A stretch of DNA of 64,000 nt from Apus apus (lineage: Eukaryota; Chordata; Aves; Apodiformes; Apodidae), in assembly GCF_020740795.1 (NCBI RefSeq), contig NC_067294.1:434001-498000 (forward strand). Direction: 5' to 3'. A program made the position numbers and the translations under genes. Of this stretch, positions 13,301-47,317 are shown piece by piece; positions within the stretch are counted from its first letter, which is position 1, and the number at the start of each line of letters is the position of its first letter. A model generated the notes under the pieces. It was given only the letters and a program-made list of their open reading frames with translations. It did no database searches and was not told the DNA's origin.

Positions 13301-14484
13301 TGTAGCAATTAACAACAAAGAAACCACAAATATACAGATTTTACAATTCTTACACACACACTCACAAAAAGAAATAAACTCTTGGTAAGGCACTTGGTGC
13401 TACTGTCCACCTGCAACTGGCTCTAAACCTTCGATTGACAATCAAGGAGATGATCCCGTGCTTTACGCCCGTTCCCTTCCCTTTCTCCACGCACCAGTTT
13501 CTCCCAGGCATGACATTACACACCACAGCAGCACGTGTGAGATGTGTGCACCTCTCCAGGTTCACCATTTGGTATCTGCACTCCTGAATTCTTGCTTTCA
13601 AGACCGGCCAGCAAAGCCTACAGTTCCCTGCCACGAGCCCTCATCTCCACCTCAGGCCCCCGGGGTGCAGCTCAGGTCCCCAGGGACCAGCAGACAGGAG
13701 GCTCACTGGAACCGGCAGCCAAGGCGCAGGAGCAAGAGCTACGCTCCGGTCTAGACAGAGCTCCAGAAGGATTTCAGCAAGCACCAGCGAGACCCATTTT
13801 CTTCAAAAAGTAAACAGGAAAGTAATGAAGAATTTTCAAAAGCTGCTACTTAATGACTGCACCAGGGGGGTTCTAAGGCCTCCTCAAAACACGAAAATAG
13901 AAAGTGCCTGTAGAAATATCAGTTAGCTACACACTGTGAAGGTGCCTCCTGCAGCTTCAGGCCGGGGTTAACTTTACTTCGTGGAAACTCCAGGGCCAGC
14001 TCCTTCCCGACCAGCACCCGCCCCGGGCAGACCCCGCCGCAGCGGACGCCCCCGGTGCCCGCGGCGGGCAGCGCGCTCCTCCGCACCAACGCAAACCCCG
14101 CAGACCAGCTTCTCCCGCCGCTCACAAACCCAGAAACAAACCCACGGCCCGGCCGCTCCGCCCAGCGCTGCCCAGCGCGCACCGCAGCCCCGGCGGCCGC
14201 TCCCGGCCCCGCACTCGGCCGCTCCGAGGGCCGTGTCACCCCCCGCGGCCGCAGGGCCCGGGGCCGCCCCGGGGCCGGGCAGAGGAGGGCGGAGGGGCGC
14301 AGGGCCCGGTGCCACACCGCCTGCCTCGCCTCCCGGCCCGCGGCCCCGCTCCGCGCCCGCCCCCCCGGGCGGGGAGCAGCCCTGCCCCTCGCCACACCGC
14401 CGGGCCTGCCCCCGCCCGCACTCACATCGGCTCCAGCAGTTTGGCCAGCCAAGACTTAAGAGCGTCCACGTTCTCTATGATCAT
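1..14484 (-). CDS. RBM27: RBM27, RNA-binding motif protein 27 (5' part, continues off the left edge)
   Basis: The spliced protein follows mammalian RBM27 almost residue for residue. Coding exons, in transcript order on the minus strand, are 14426-14484, 12128-12246, 11157-11281, 9711-9802, 8956-9146, 7930-8187, 7130-7363, 5753-5887, 3573-3722, 1590-1737, 1160-1313 and 1-28 (cut). All introns are GT-AG and the frame holds throughout, giving 564 complete codons of a family protein of about 1,060. In order it carries an N-terminal helical domain (1-75), an Arg/Ser region (164-190), a CCCH zinc finger (277-296), a proline-rich stretch and the start of an RRM (from about 525). The family binds poly(A) RNA in the nucleus and works with the exosome-targeting machinery; that role is family knowledge, not visible here. 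The start is chosen because MIIENVDALK aligns with the known N-terminus and has a GCCACC Kozak context. It is transcribed divergently from LARS1. Confidence 0.96.
1590..5887 (-). CDS. RBM27: RBM27 coding exons 8-10 (central low-complexity region)
   Basis: Exon 8 is 5753-5887 (PPLTQSSLVNNRDQPGTSAV), exon 9 is 3573-3722 (TYEPDGYNPEAPS) and exon 10 is 1590-1737 (ends KKPWLGK). The junction from exon 8 to exon 9 is in frame directly and creates a His codon. In human RBM27, as I remember it, about 55 residues (beginning QPMYSREHG) lie between these two exons. I do not see that exon in the intron, but a 123-base open block at 3903-4025 could be an alternative cassette. Confidence 0.92.
3903..4025 (-). 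other. candidate RBM27 cassette exon in the exon 8-9 intron
   Basis: This 123-base block is open in the frame required between exons 8 and 9. It begins after a CAG acceptor and ends before GTGTAA, so inclusion would add 41 residues without shifting frame. It is visibly more GC-rich than the rest of the intron. Its peptide (contains TPRSFSTLSVTDALVP) is not similar to any RBM27 segment I know. The donor is weak, and a better GTAAGG four bases downstream of the donor would break frame. I rate it as possible only. Confidence 0.2.
7130..8187 (-). CDS. RBM27: RBM27 coding exons 6-7 (CCCH zinc finger and proline-rich region)
   Basis: Exon 6 (7930-8187) ends inside the zinc finger and exon 7 (7130-7363) completes it. 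Spliced, the finger is C277-x8-C286-x5-C292-x3-H296, an RNA-binding CCCH type. Exon 7 then encodes a proline-rich segment with PPPPP and LPPPP runs. As I recall, human RBM27 has a long Gly-Pro repeat at this point; here only a short LPGPARN remains, so the bird protein is compact in this segment. Confidence 0.95.
8956..9802 (-). CDS. RBM27: RBM27 coding exons 4-5 (acidic linker and RS-rich region)
   Basis: Exon 4 is 9711-9802 (begins NFQEP) and exon 5 is 8956-9146. Exon 5 encodes KKRDDGKWRDYDRYYER followed by a run of Arg-Ser dipeptides around residues 164-190. Such RS tracts are typical of nuclear-speckle proteins and serve as phosphorylation and localisation signals. This exon is much richer in CpG than the surrounding AT-rich introns. 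Confidence 0.94.
11157..12246 (-). CDS. RBM27: RBM27 coding exons 2-3 (N-terminal PWI-like domain)
   Basis: Exon 2 is 12128-12246 and exon 3 is 11157-11281. They encode the CDADPSALANYVVALVKKDK and DKLFESLY segments that complete the N-terminal helical fold related to PWI domains, shared by RBM26 and RBM27. An acidic, Lys/Glu-rich linker (EKEEVKEE) closes exon 3. The intron between exons 1 and 2 (12247-14425) is the largest in the 5' part; I see no other gene in it. Confidence 0.94.
14426..14484 (-). CDS. RBM27: RBM27 coding exon 1 (start codon)
   Basis: This exon encodes the first 19 residues, MIIENVDALKSWLAKLLEP, plus two bases of an Ile codon completed by the next exon. The ATG has a strong GCCACC context. 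The donor is GTGAGT. The frame is open upstream of this ATG to another ATG at 14646, but that extension is low-complexity GC-rich sequence and is probably 5' UTR. Confidence 0.95.
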
Positions 14485-14642
14485 GGTGGCGCCGCGTCTC
14501 GCCCGGCTCCGCGCTACACCGCCATGGCCCGGCCGCTCCCGCCGCCCGCCCCCTCCGCCGCCGCGGCCTAGGACAGGAACTCTCCGCCCGCCCGCCCCGC
14601 GGCCTGCCGGGCACAGCCGGGGCGGGACCGCCCGCCCGCGCA

Positions 14643-14678
14643 CCAATCAGGCGGCGCCGCTCGCGGGCGCGAGCCAAT
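14643..14678 (+). promoter_or_regulatory. paired CCAAT boxes
   Basis: CCAAT occurs at 14643-14647 (ACCAATCAG context) and at 14674-14678 (GCCAATGG context), 31 bases apart, about three helical turns. Both match the NF-Y consensus. They lie about 160-190 bases upstream of the RBM27 ATG and about 470 upstream of the LARS1 ATG, so they are best placed to drive RBM27 or both genes. Confidence 0.6.
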
Positions 14679-15045
14679 GGCAGCGCGCAGCGCCGTCCCG
14701 GGGGGGGGCGCGGAACCAGCGGGCGCGGCCGCGCGCGCACGCGAGCGCCGGTGCGACATCTTCGGGGGACTCTTAAAGGGGCCGCGCCCCGGCGCCCGCG
14801 CAGCCCGCCCGCTGGCGCCCCCAGCGGCCCGGCGGGAGCCCCGCGGCCCGGCCCGCGCTGTGCCGTGCCCTCGTTCGGGGCGCCCGCGGGGCGGCCCCGC
14901 CAGTGCGCGGGCCTGCGCCTGGCAGCGGGGCTGTGGCTGCGCACCGGGCCGCCCTGCCCCGCCCGCTCCGGGCGCGGGGGGCAGCGGGGCCGGCACAGGC
15001 GCTGCCTTCCGGCCGGGGCGGCCCGGCCTGCGCTCCCCCCGCGCC

Positions 15046-15110
15046 GCGCCTTGGTTCGGCCCGTGCGCCCCGCGCCTTGGTTGGGCCGCCCCCCCGCGCC
15101 GCGCCTTGGT
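15046..15110 (+). repeat. three copies of GCGCCTTGGT just upstream of LARS1
   Basis: The 10-mer GCGCCTTGGT occurs at 15046-15055, 15072-15081 and 15101-15110, each followed by a variant of TCGGCC or TGGGCC. The copies lie 36-100 bases before the LARS1 ATG, in the likely core promoter or 5' UTR. The factor or role is unknown. Confidence 0.7.
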
Positions 15111-15145
15111 ACGGCCCGCGTGCCGTGGGGCGCGGCGCGGGCAGC

Positions 15146-39818
<24,673 letters not shown>

Positions 39819-39903
39819 ACTGGCCCGTGGCTTGAGCCCTGGCAGTGAGAGAGTTCACAGAGTGACTTGAAATCATCTGTAATGGACAAAGATGAGAATT
39901 TGT

Positions 39904-39923
39904 TATATATATATATATATATA
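39904..39923 (+). repeat. (TA)n microsatellite in LARS1 3' UTR
   Basis: Ten uninterrupted TA dinucleotides lie 85 bases after the stop codon and 65 before the poly(A) signal. Length is probably variable between individuals. Confidence 0.95.
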
Positions 39924-39988
39924 AAAGCCCACTCAAAGCAGCCTAATTTTGCATGCAAGTTCACTCCTACTCTTTTAAATGTGGATAG

Positions 39989-39994
39989 AATAAA
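39989..39994 (+). terminator. LARS1: LARS1 poly(A) signal AATAAA
   Basis: A canonical AATAAA lies 171 bases after the LARS1 stop codon, with a T/GT-rich stretch just downstream. It is the nearest downstream hexamer to the stop. Confidence 0.8.
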
Positions 39995-42900
39995 ATTATT
40001 TTCCTCTGGTCCTTTGGCTTTTCCTGAAAAGAAACTGGTATCCTCAATCCTGACATGGTGAATCTTCCTTTTCAGCTCTGGCCAGTGTTTTCAGAAGCAA
40101 ACTGGAGAAGCACCCTCAGAATTCTTCTGTGTGCTAAACAGACTAGGATCTGGGTGGAGAAGTTGGTTGTATATCTCCTGTAATAGAGGGGGAAAAGCTG
40201 CTTGCACACCTGTGTGTTTTACTTTTCAAAGATGCAAGTGACTAAACACCTGTAGGACACTGACACAGACAAGCAGGTCAGGAGGAACTGGACACTGAGG
40301 AGCAATTCAGCAAGAGTTAAAGGTGAACATGTCTGTGTTGCTCAGCACTTAAAATGGGACCACCTGTAGCAAACACTGGTTAAAGACTGACTTTTCCTCT
40401 CTTACTCTTCCATAAAACTATTCGTAAATCAATTTTAAGTGGGAAGGTTAAGTGTTCTTTTCTTAGATTTTTAGATGATGTTTTTTGGTGACTGCAGGTC
40501 CCTCTCCAGCTGTGTGTTCCCTTTGTTGAGCCGTGGATCAACACCTGCAGGGCTCTGTAGACTGACGAGGCAGCTGGTGAGGACAGCACACTGTGTTCTG
40601 CACCATCGCTCCTCGGCAGTTTCGCAGTCTGGTTGCTCCCCGTGGCTTCCCATTGGAACTTCCCCTGATGACAGGTTATAGTGTGAGAGGAAGGAGCCCT
40701 GCCAGAGCCCAGGACTGTGGCAGGGAGCTGCGAGTGCTGCTGGCTGGGTGTGCCCCTGCCTGCCCCTCCAGTATCTTTTTCAAAAGGCAGGTTGTTTTGT
40801 GGCTCTACAGTGCAATAGCAGTTTCCTTTGCTGTTGCTCGTCCTTGGTACCGCTAAGCACACGCTCTACAAACTCTTACCATGAGAAAAAGGTGGTTCCA
40901 CAGTCCAGGGCAGTTCTGGTGCTGGGGACAGGCTGGTGGGAGGGTTGAGGCCCTGTGCTCCTGCTGCTGAAGGTGCTTGGGAGAAAAACTTTTGACAGCC
41001 CTGACCCTGATGGGCCTTTTAAGTTCCTGGAACACCAACAAGCAAGAGGAATGTGTGTGGTGGGTGGAGGTGCCTGTGTGCTGGATCTGGTGGGGAGCGT
41101 GTCCCGTGGTGCTCTGGTCTGGGGGGACACAGAGCAGAGCCCTGGGTGCATTGTCCACAGTCACATCTCTCCACTGCTCCAGCAGGACTGGGTTCTTTGC
41201 TCGAGGTTTTGCTTGTGCATGGTCTGAATTCCCTTCTGTGAAGTGGAAAAACAAGCCCTAGTGCACACATCCAGTGCCACTTCTCATACTTCTCATCAAA
41301 GATTCCAGGTGGGGAGGGGTGTGTGTGCTCAGGAATAGAGGTCCCTGGTTTGCTGACTCCCAGCAAATCTAGCTCAATGCTGTGAGCAGAGGTCTCTGTC
41401 AGACAAGGGAAGGATTTGGGGTTTCCAAATAGGCTGAAGCAGATGCAAGATTCGCTGTGGTATCTCCAGAAGGGAAGGCTGATGGTTTGGATACAGGAGA
41501 GCAGAGGTAAGGCCCTGCAGAGCTGGAGCCCTCCCACTTCTCCCTGGAACTCACCAGTGGATGATCTTCCACCTATGCGTGTTCTGATCACCAGGGCTCT
41601 GCTATGAGCTGCTTAGAGCAGGTGAGCTGAGCTGATTGGAAGGGTTGCCTTAATTTCCCTGTACAAAAGCAGTTTTATTGGTTCCAAAAAGCAGGGATTA
41701 TGGCAATAAAAATCTAATATATTGACCAAGCAGCAGCCAGATAATCTGAGCAGCCAAAAATTAGTTCAGAATTTTACAACAGTAAATATTGCTGCCTGAC
41801 TCTGATAATCTGTGGATTTTCTTCCCTTCAGGAACTGTCCAGAAAGCAAAGACTTTCCCACAGATGTCTGGGGAGGCTGGTTCTCAAGTCAGGGTGTGTA
41901 TTTATATTTTCTGATGTGAGGGACAAGTCAAACAGCTGTGGTATTTCTTGCAGTCTTGGTGTTTAAGTGAATCGGCCAAACTGACTGTTCATGAGTGAGA
42001 TGGAGCTGGAATTTTTGTCTGCAGTGGTTTGTTGGCTTCCAGGAGATGTCGCTGCTGCGCTGGGTCATGGGTATTTTTTTCTAAATAAGAGCTAGTAACA
42101 GGATAGAGGCTTTCTTGGTATTTGGTTTCCCACGTTATCTATTAATTTCTGGCCTTAGTAGTCTTTCTGTTAAGATCTTGGTTGGAGAAATCTGGAAAGG
42201 GAACCTTTTTTTCTTTTGTTTAACTGATCCAGTTTAAGTACATGAATATATGTAAGAATGAAGAATAGGGTTGTTGCTGTTGTTTCCTGGCTCTTCTAGT
42301 TTCCTGCCATAGCACCATAGGATATTTCCTTGGCTTTCTATGCCCTTCAGTTTTTCTTTCTTCAGGAGAACACATGGATACTTTTACCCAAAACACTGTG
42401 AAGCATAAACCATGTTTCTTACAGAATGCAGTTGAAATAATTTGGAACAGCCCAGAGGAAGAGCAGGTGCCAGCAGCTGCCTCCCCTGATGTGCAGCCCT
42501 GCATGACCATGGCAGATGGAGACAGAAAGCAGCCTTGCTGCTCCCTGAGGTGCTTTCCCAAGAGACAGGAGTTCAGCTCTGTGGTGCTGTTCTGCTGCCT
42601 GTCCCAGCACATGCTGGTTTGGATCAAATTGGTCCTGTTTCTGTCCAGCCAGGACCCCCCATGGAGGAGGCAGTGATGGGTGACCATGGCCCCATGAAAC
42701 CTGCTCCTGCCCTGTGCCTGCTCTGCAGGTACTGGGTAAATTTGTCTCATTTCAAAAACAAACCATACCCCCTAATGAGTTAGATCTCCCCTGGCCTGGG
42801 ACAGCACTGGGCCTGCTTTCCTCACTGGTGGGTTTGGGGTGTGTGAATGTGGAAAGCTCTTTTCAGGAGCTCCTGGCTGCTTCACAGATGTGCTACAGCT

Positions 42901-43617
42901 GCCCTTCTTGTCCATGGGATTTGGCTCCCTCAAATCCAATTCAGTCCAGTGCTTCAATTTGGGAGCCTCCTGCTGCCAGGGCAGGGAGCAGTGCAGGCAG
43001 TGAGAGAGCTGTGTGACAGCTCAGTGGTGTCACTGTCCTGCTCCTGGGTGGCTGGTTCCATGCCTGGCTGGAAGTCGTTGCTCTGCTGACAGGATGAATG
43101 TCTCCAAGGTCCCGTCATTCCTGGGTAAGGCCTGAGGACAAGACCTCTCTTATTACGTGTCTCGAGTAAGGAGCAGGGTTTGGAGCCCCATTCTTGGTTA
43201 TTGCTATAAATAACCTGGTGTATATAAAAAATGAATCAATATAGAAGCCATGTAGCTGATGAGAAATGAATGCTCTCTGTTGCATATTGCACTGTAAAAT
43301 ATCTCTCTGCAGTGAGACTTGGGTAGGGCTCCTCTTCCTCAGGAATGCAGTTCAAAGCAGTTTATTAATCCCTCCAGGCTTTGCTGGCAGAAGAGAGAAT
43401 TATTGACTCTGTGGCACCCGCAAAGTATCCAGAATCCATAATTTGTTTAAAGCAGAAACAGTTATTCTTCAACAGTGCCTTTTTGTGTCAGAGGATTGTG
43501 TGACCTTGCCGAATTGTTTTCCACTGAAGTGGGGAGCAGCAGAAACCCTCGTGTGAGGGGCAGGGCAGTGCCCACCACAGCTGCCCTGCCAGTCCCTGGT
43601 GTGTGTCCTGGGGGGCT

Positions 43618-43655
43618 GTGACCCCCCCTGGGGGCTGTGACCCCCTTGTGAGCTG
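43618..43655 (+). repeat. short tandem duplication (CTGGGGGCTGTGACCCCC, two copies)
   Basis: Two adjacent near-identical copies of an 18-20 base unit whose ends (GGGGG and CCCCC) are complementary, so each copy could form a small hairpin. Confidence 0.85.
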
Positions 43656-44009
43656 GGTCTGGGGGCAGAGCTCGAATCCAGGCACCCGAAGCTGTCAGGA
43701 GGAAAACGTGCCTTTCAACCGTGGCATGAAGGGGGTTCAGCTATTACTCCCCTGACCTTTCAGCAGTGGCTGTTGGAGTAATTTCTGATCCCCTAAGCCG
43801 AGATGTGTGTCTAATAGGAAGAAATTACATTCCTTTTGATGATTTATTTCTTCAGTGGCAGATTGGGGTTTTGTTCTTTTTTTCTTTTGATTCGGGCAGG
43901 GGTCCCATTACTTTCTTCCAGGTTTCTTTTATGTCTCTCAGGATGTGTGAGGAGGAGAAAATCCTCACTGCTCGTTTGCATTAAGGACTCCAGTTCCATC
44001 CAAAGGCAC

Positions 44010-45660
44010 CGGGCACTTCGGAGCCTCCCGAACAGTTCCCGGGGAGTTGTTCTGACAGCGCTCCGGGAGCTGGGCTGTTTATCTGATGGAGGGAGGCTTG
44101 TAGCGATCCCTGCTGGAATGCCTGGGGGCTCTGGGGTTTGCGGGGCCCGAAGAACCGGGGGGCGAAGCAGCCGGGCTAGGGCGGGGGTAGCGCCGGGGCC
44201 CGGGGGGCTCAGCCCCGCTCCAGGATCTGCCGGAGAGGAGCCAGACTCAGGCTTCCCATCGGTTCTTCCAGTTGATGCTTTTTTGGGTTTTGTTTTGGCT
44301 GGGTCAGTTGAGCAGGTGCTGGAAGTGCGAGTTACTGAAGAGGGGGGCACCGTGGGGCCCCCAGAGCCTGCAGGGGTCCCCTCCCTCCTCTAGGGCCTCA
44401 GTTCTCCTGACACAGATACAGACCTAGGCAGTCTCCTCCTCCTCACTCAGTGCTGGAAGAGCCCAGGGTCTCTTATTTACCAGCTTTTGGCATTTTTAAA
44501 GAACGCAAATACCGCAGGCGTTTTGTAAACAGAGACTAACCGCTGAGTGTAACAGAGCTTCATTCTGTTGTAGCTGCACGTTGTTTGAAGTTCTGCTACT
44601 GTTACAAGCCGGATTCAGACAATGTGATTTCTTAGCAAAGGTCCGAGAGCTTTGGTTTTGCTGGAGAGAGAGCGTTGTGCTGGATGTATTGAGCTCTGGG
44701 TTGCAAACAAAAGGCCCGTGAGTGAATTGCAAGTGGCTGCGATAGCAAAGGCTGCTGGATTTGCTTCAGGCCACAGCAGAGACACGTACCCGCACCGGAG
44801 GCAGCAGCGCCCGACTGGCTGCTCCGAGGATGGGGCCCTGCATCCTCGGTTTGCCTTTGTTTCTGCTGGAATGTTTCACGGACTTCTAAGTCTGTCGTCG
44901 CTGCTGTCGCGACAAGCCAGCAATGGCAGAGGAGGAGCCTCCCTCCCTCCACGTCTGGTGGGGCTCCATCCAGCGCTGGAGACAGCATTTCCCATGAGTA
45001 CAGGGGATTTGTTGACTGCTGAATAGTGATCTCGTTATCAGGGGCTGAAAAGAGGCACCTCAGCACCCAAGCGCAGGATAAATTCTGCACATCGGGACTG
45101 GATCTGGCCCCTGAGCTCCCTCCTGCTGTGGAGCGGTCTTGGTAGGACGTGCAGGTTAGAAACCTGAGCCCGAGCCAGTCTTTCATCCAGTCCTTCTCCC
45201 TCACCACCCACCGTGCAAAGTGCCTTACAGCAGCGTCTCTGCTGCTTCTCGTCCCCTTTGCTAAGTTGTATTTGCTTGTAGGTTCCTGCTGGGTCAAGGA
45301 GGGTCAGAAAGGGAAAGCAGGAGCTGGAGGTCAGACCGGCTGCAGCCGGGCGTCCGGACCTGGGTGGTGAGGGGAGAGCAAAGCTCCTGGCCCAGCCCCG
45401 GGAATGCCCCAGCCCCGGGAATGCCCCAGCCCCCTGCCCTTTGCTCCCGAGTGCCCCGACAGCAGCTCCGAATAAGAAAGTGGAAATAAACATCCCTGTT
45501 TTTACATGCAAAAAGTTTTAATGGTAACACAGCAGCTCCCGAGGGATGGAATACCGCTGGCAGAGGGCACCGAACGCTCCTCCGGGACCGGTGTCCCCCC
45601 GTGCCCCCCCGTGCCCCCCTGCCGGCAGCGCACCCCTCTGCACCTCCCGGCCCCGCTGAC
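44010..45660. promoter_or_regulatory. cluster of CpG-rich patches
   Basis: CpG dinucleotides are clearly denser at 44010-44235, around 44790-44960 and at 45330-45660 than in the surrounding intergenic DNA. This resembles a weak or fragmented CpG island. It ends immediately before a TATA box and an AT-rich block, so it may be the promoter of an unannotated transcript. It could also be a remnant. Confidence 0.35.
45391..45437 (+). repeat. 17-bp tandem repeat (CCCAGCCCCGGGAATGC)
   Basis: Two exact copies (45391-45407 and 45408-45424) followed by a partial third. It sits inside the CpG-rich cluster. Confidence 0.9.
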
Positions 45661-45668
45661 ACCCCCAG

Positions 45669-45676
45669 TATATAAG
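45669..45676 (+). promoter_or_regulatory. TATA box (TATATAAG)
   Basis: TATATAAG follows CCCCCAG at the sharp boundary between CpG-rich DNA on the left and AT-rich DNA on the right. A start site would be expected near 45700 on the plus strand, about 415 bases before the first exon-like block. It supports, but does not prove, a transcription unit here. Confidence 0.35.
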
Positions 45677-46114
45677 GTGCCATGATCCATTTGGCTCCAA
45701 TTAATTTCATTAATCTACAGGCTACAGATCTAAACATTAGTGCTATAAACTTAGATGAATAAACTTCTGAAAACTTAAAATTATTTTAAACCATTGTTTT
45801 TCAGTTACAGAAATACAAAATAAATATCTTGAGGATTAATACAAACCAGAAAACTATTATCTTTTTGTTTATTAACTTCTCTCTTCTCCCTAATAGTATC
45901 TTAAATTGAAAAATCTTATTTTTTTAAAAAATGAACTTCACATCATGGAAAAAATATTAAGCTTCACTGAGTTTGTACAAGTCTCTCTGAGCATTAAACT
46001 AAATGTGTGTATTTCATTTGTTCCTCTGACCCATCACCAGATAAGAGATTATATATCCTATTGTTTCTAAGCATATAAATGTAAAAATAGTAATTTCTCT
46101 TTTCTCATTTATAG

Positions 46115-46434
46115 CAACATGGCTGTAACATTTCATAATCAGGCTTCCTCTACTCAGTGCAAAAGAATACAACAAAATTCCCTGGTCTGCTACACAGGGG
46201 ATCAAGGTGAGCTACCTTTTCTTGATCCCTTCTGCCTTTAAAATGTATTTTGCTTGGAACTTTGGCATAAATAGGCCTTTTCCCCACTTTTATTACAGGT
46301 GTAGCCTTTCCCAGCCTGAACACTGTTGGGTACCTCGTGTGCTGCCCAGGGAGTGGCTTTGGATCCGTTCACAACTTCCCGTGTGGAACAGGTACCAAGT
46401 GATCAGCTTGCATGAGCTCCCTCTGACCTCCCTG
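46115..46434 (+). pseudogene. two exon-like blocks, unidentified transcript or decayed PLAC8L1
   Basis: Block 1 (46115-46206) follows a good pyrimidine-rich acceptor and ends AAG/GTGAGC. Block 2 (46299-46434) follows TTTTATTACAG and ends CTG/GTAAGT. The intron between them is 92 bases. From an ATG at 46119 the spliced frame reads MAVTFHNQASSTQCKR and stops at 46402, giving 63 residues I do not recognise. Block 2 is also fully open in another frame, where the spacing CW-P-LP then IR then NRYQV resembles, by eye, the PLAC8L1 segment CWPLLPGSTFALR...RHKI. That gene is expected at this position and strand. The likeness is weak and most cysteines are absent, so a decayed copy or a non-coding RNA is as likely as a gene. 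Confidence 0.22.
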
Positions 46435-47248
46435 GTAAGTCCCTAGTGCTTCAACTGGATGGTTTGGGTTCTAAACGTTGATTTATTAATAGTTTGAAGT
46501 GTTACTTTTTAAATGGGGGAGATGCTGAGACTTCAGACAAAAAAACCTGAAGAACTTAGTCTGTAGCTATTATTACACTTCCAACATGTAGTTGCCCAAA
46601 CAAACTGCCCTAAGTATTGGGCAATAAAGAAACCTCCTAAAGCAATGATAAATGAACCGACACATTCCTGGGCTGCTCCCATGCTTCCAGCTTAAATGCT
46701 TTGGGCCAATGTTTGCATTCCTCAGGGCTGGAGGGAGTTGGGGCCTGGGTTCCCCCTCCTGCTGCTCTGGGCTGTGCTGAGCTGGGGAGGGCTCAGGGGC
46801 TGCATGGCAGAGCTGGGAGCTGCAGGAACTGGGGAGCTTGGGGGGCTCTTCAGCAAAGGCTGCTTCTTCTCTCAGCTTTTTTTCCTTGAGCCTGACCTCT
46901 TGGGTTTTCTGAATGCAGAGGAGATGCTTGAGGTTTTGCTTTTTCTTGTTCTGAGTTCTTGTTTCTCTTTGGTGGCTTATGAAAAATCAAAAAGGAGGAA
47001 GACAGGAAATAAAACACTGGGAAATAGGTGTTCAGTAGATCACCTGGCGATTAAGATCCTGCTGTGGATTAGAAGTCTTGAATGCACCTTTACAAAATGG
47101 GCTGTTACCCAAGAGAGGGTGGGGCTGTTGGGAGAGTGGAAGGAGTAAGTATCTGGTGTCCCCCACACTGTGCTCTTTCACTAGCTTATCAGGATTGGGA
47201 TGCTTTTTTCCTGAAACCCCAGGTTCTTGGAACCACACAGTCATGTTA

Positions 47249-47317
47249 CAAAAAAAAACACCACCAACAACAACAAAAAAAAACAAACCGAAAAAACACC
47301 AAAACCCTAAAAAAAAT
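47249..47317 (+). repeat. A-rich low-complexity stretch
   Basis: Runs of A broken by C (ACACCACCAACAACAAC style) over about 70 bases. It could be the decayed tail of a retroposed sequence, but no source element is recognisable upstream. Confidence 0.7.

Larger units (their letters stand above)
39819..40010 (+). other. LARS1: LARS1 3' UTR
   Basis: The sequence after the TAA runs about 170 bases to a perfect poly(A) signal, followed by a T- and GT-containing stretch (TTTTCCTCTGGTCC) suitable as the downstream element. This predicts a short 3' UTR. The cleavage position is inferred. Confidence 0.75.

Noticed and set aside
43836-44393. Overlapping long open frames on both strands (185 and 168 codons)
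   Set aside because: They coincide with a CpG-rich patch, mirror each other on opposite strands and show no recognisable domain or splice context.
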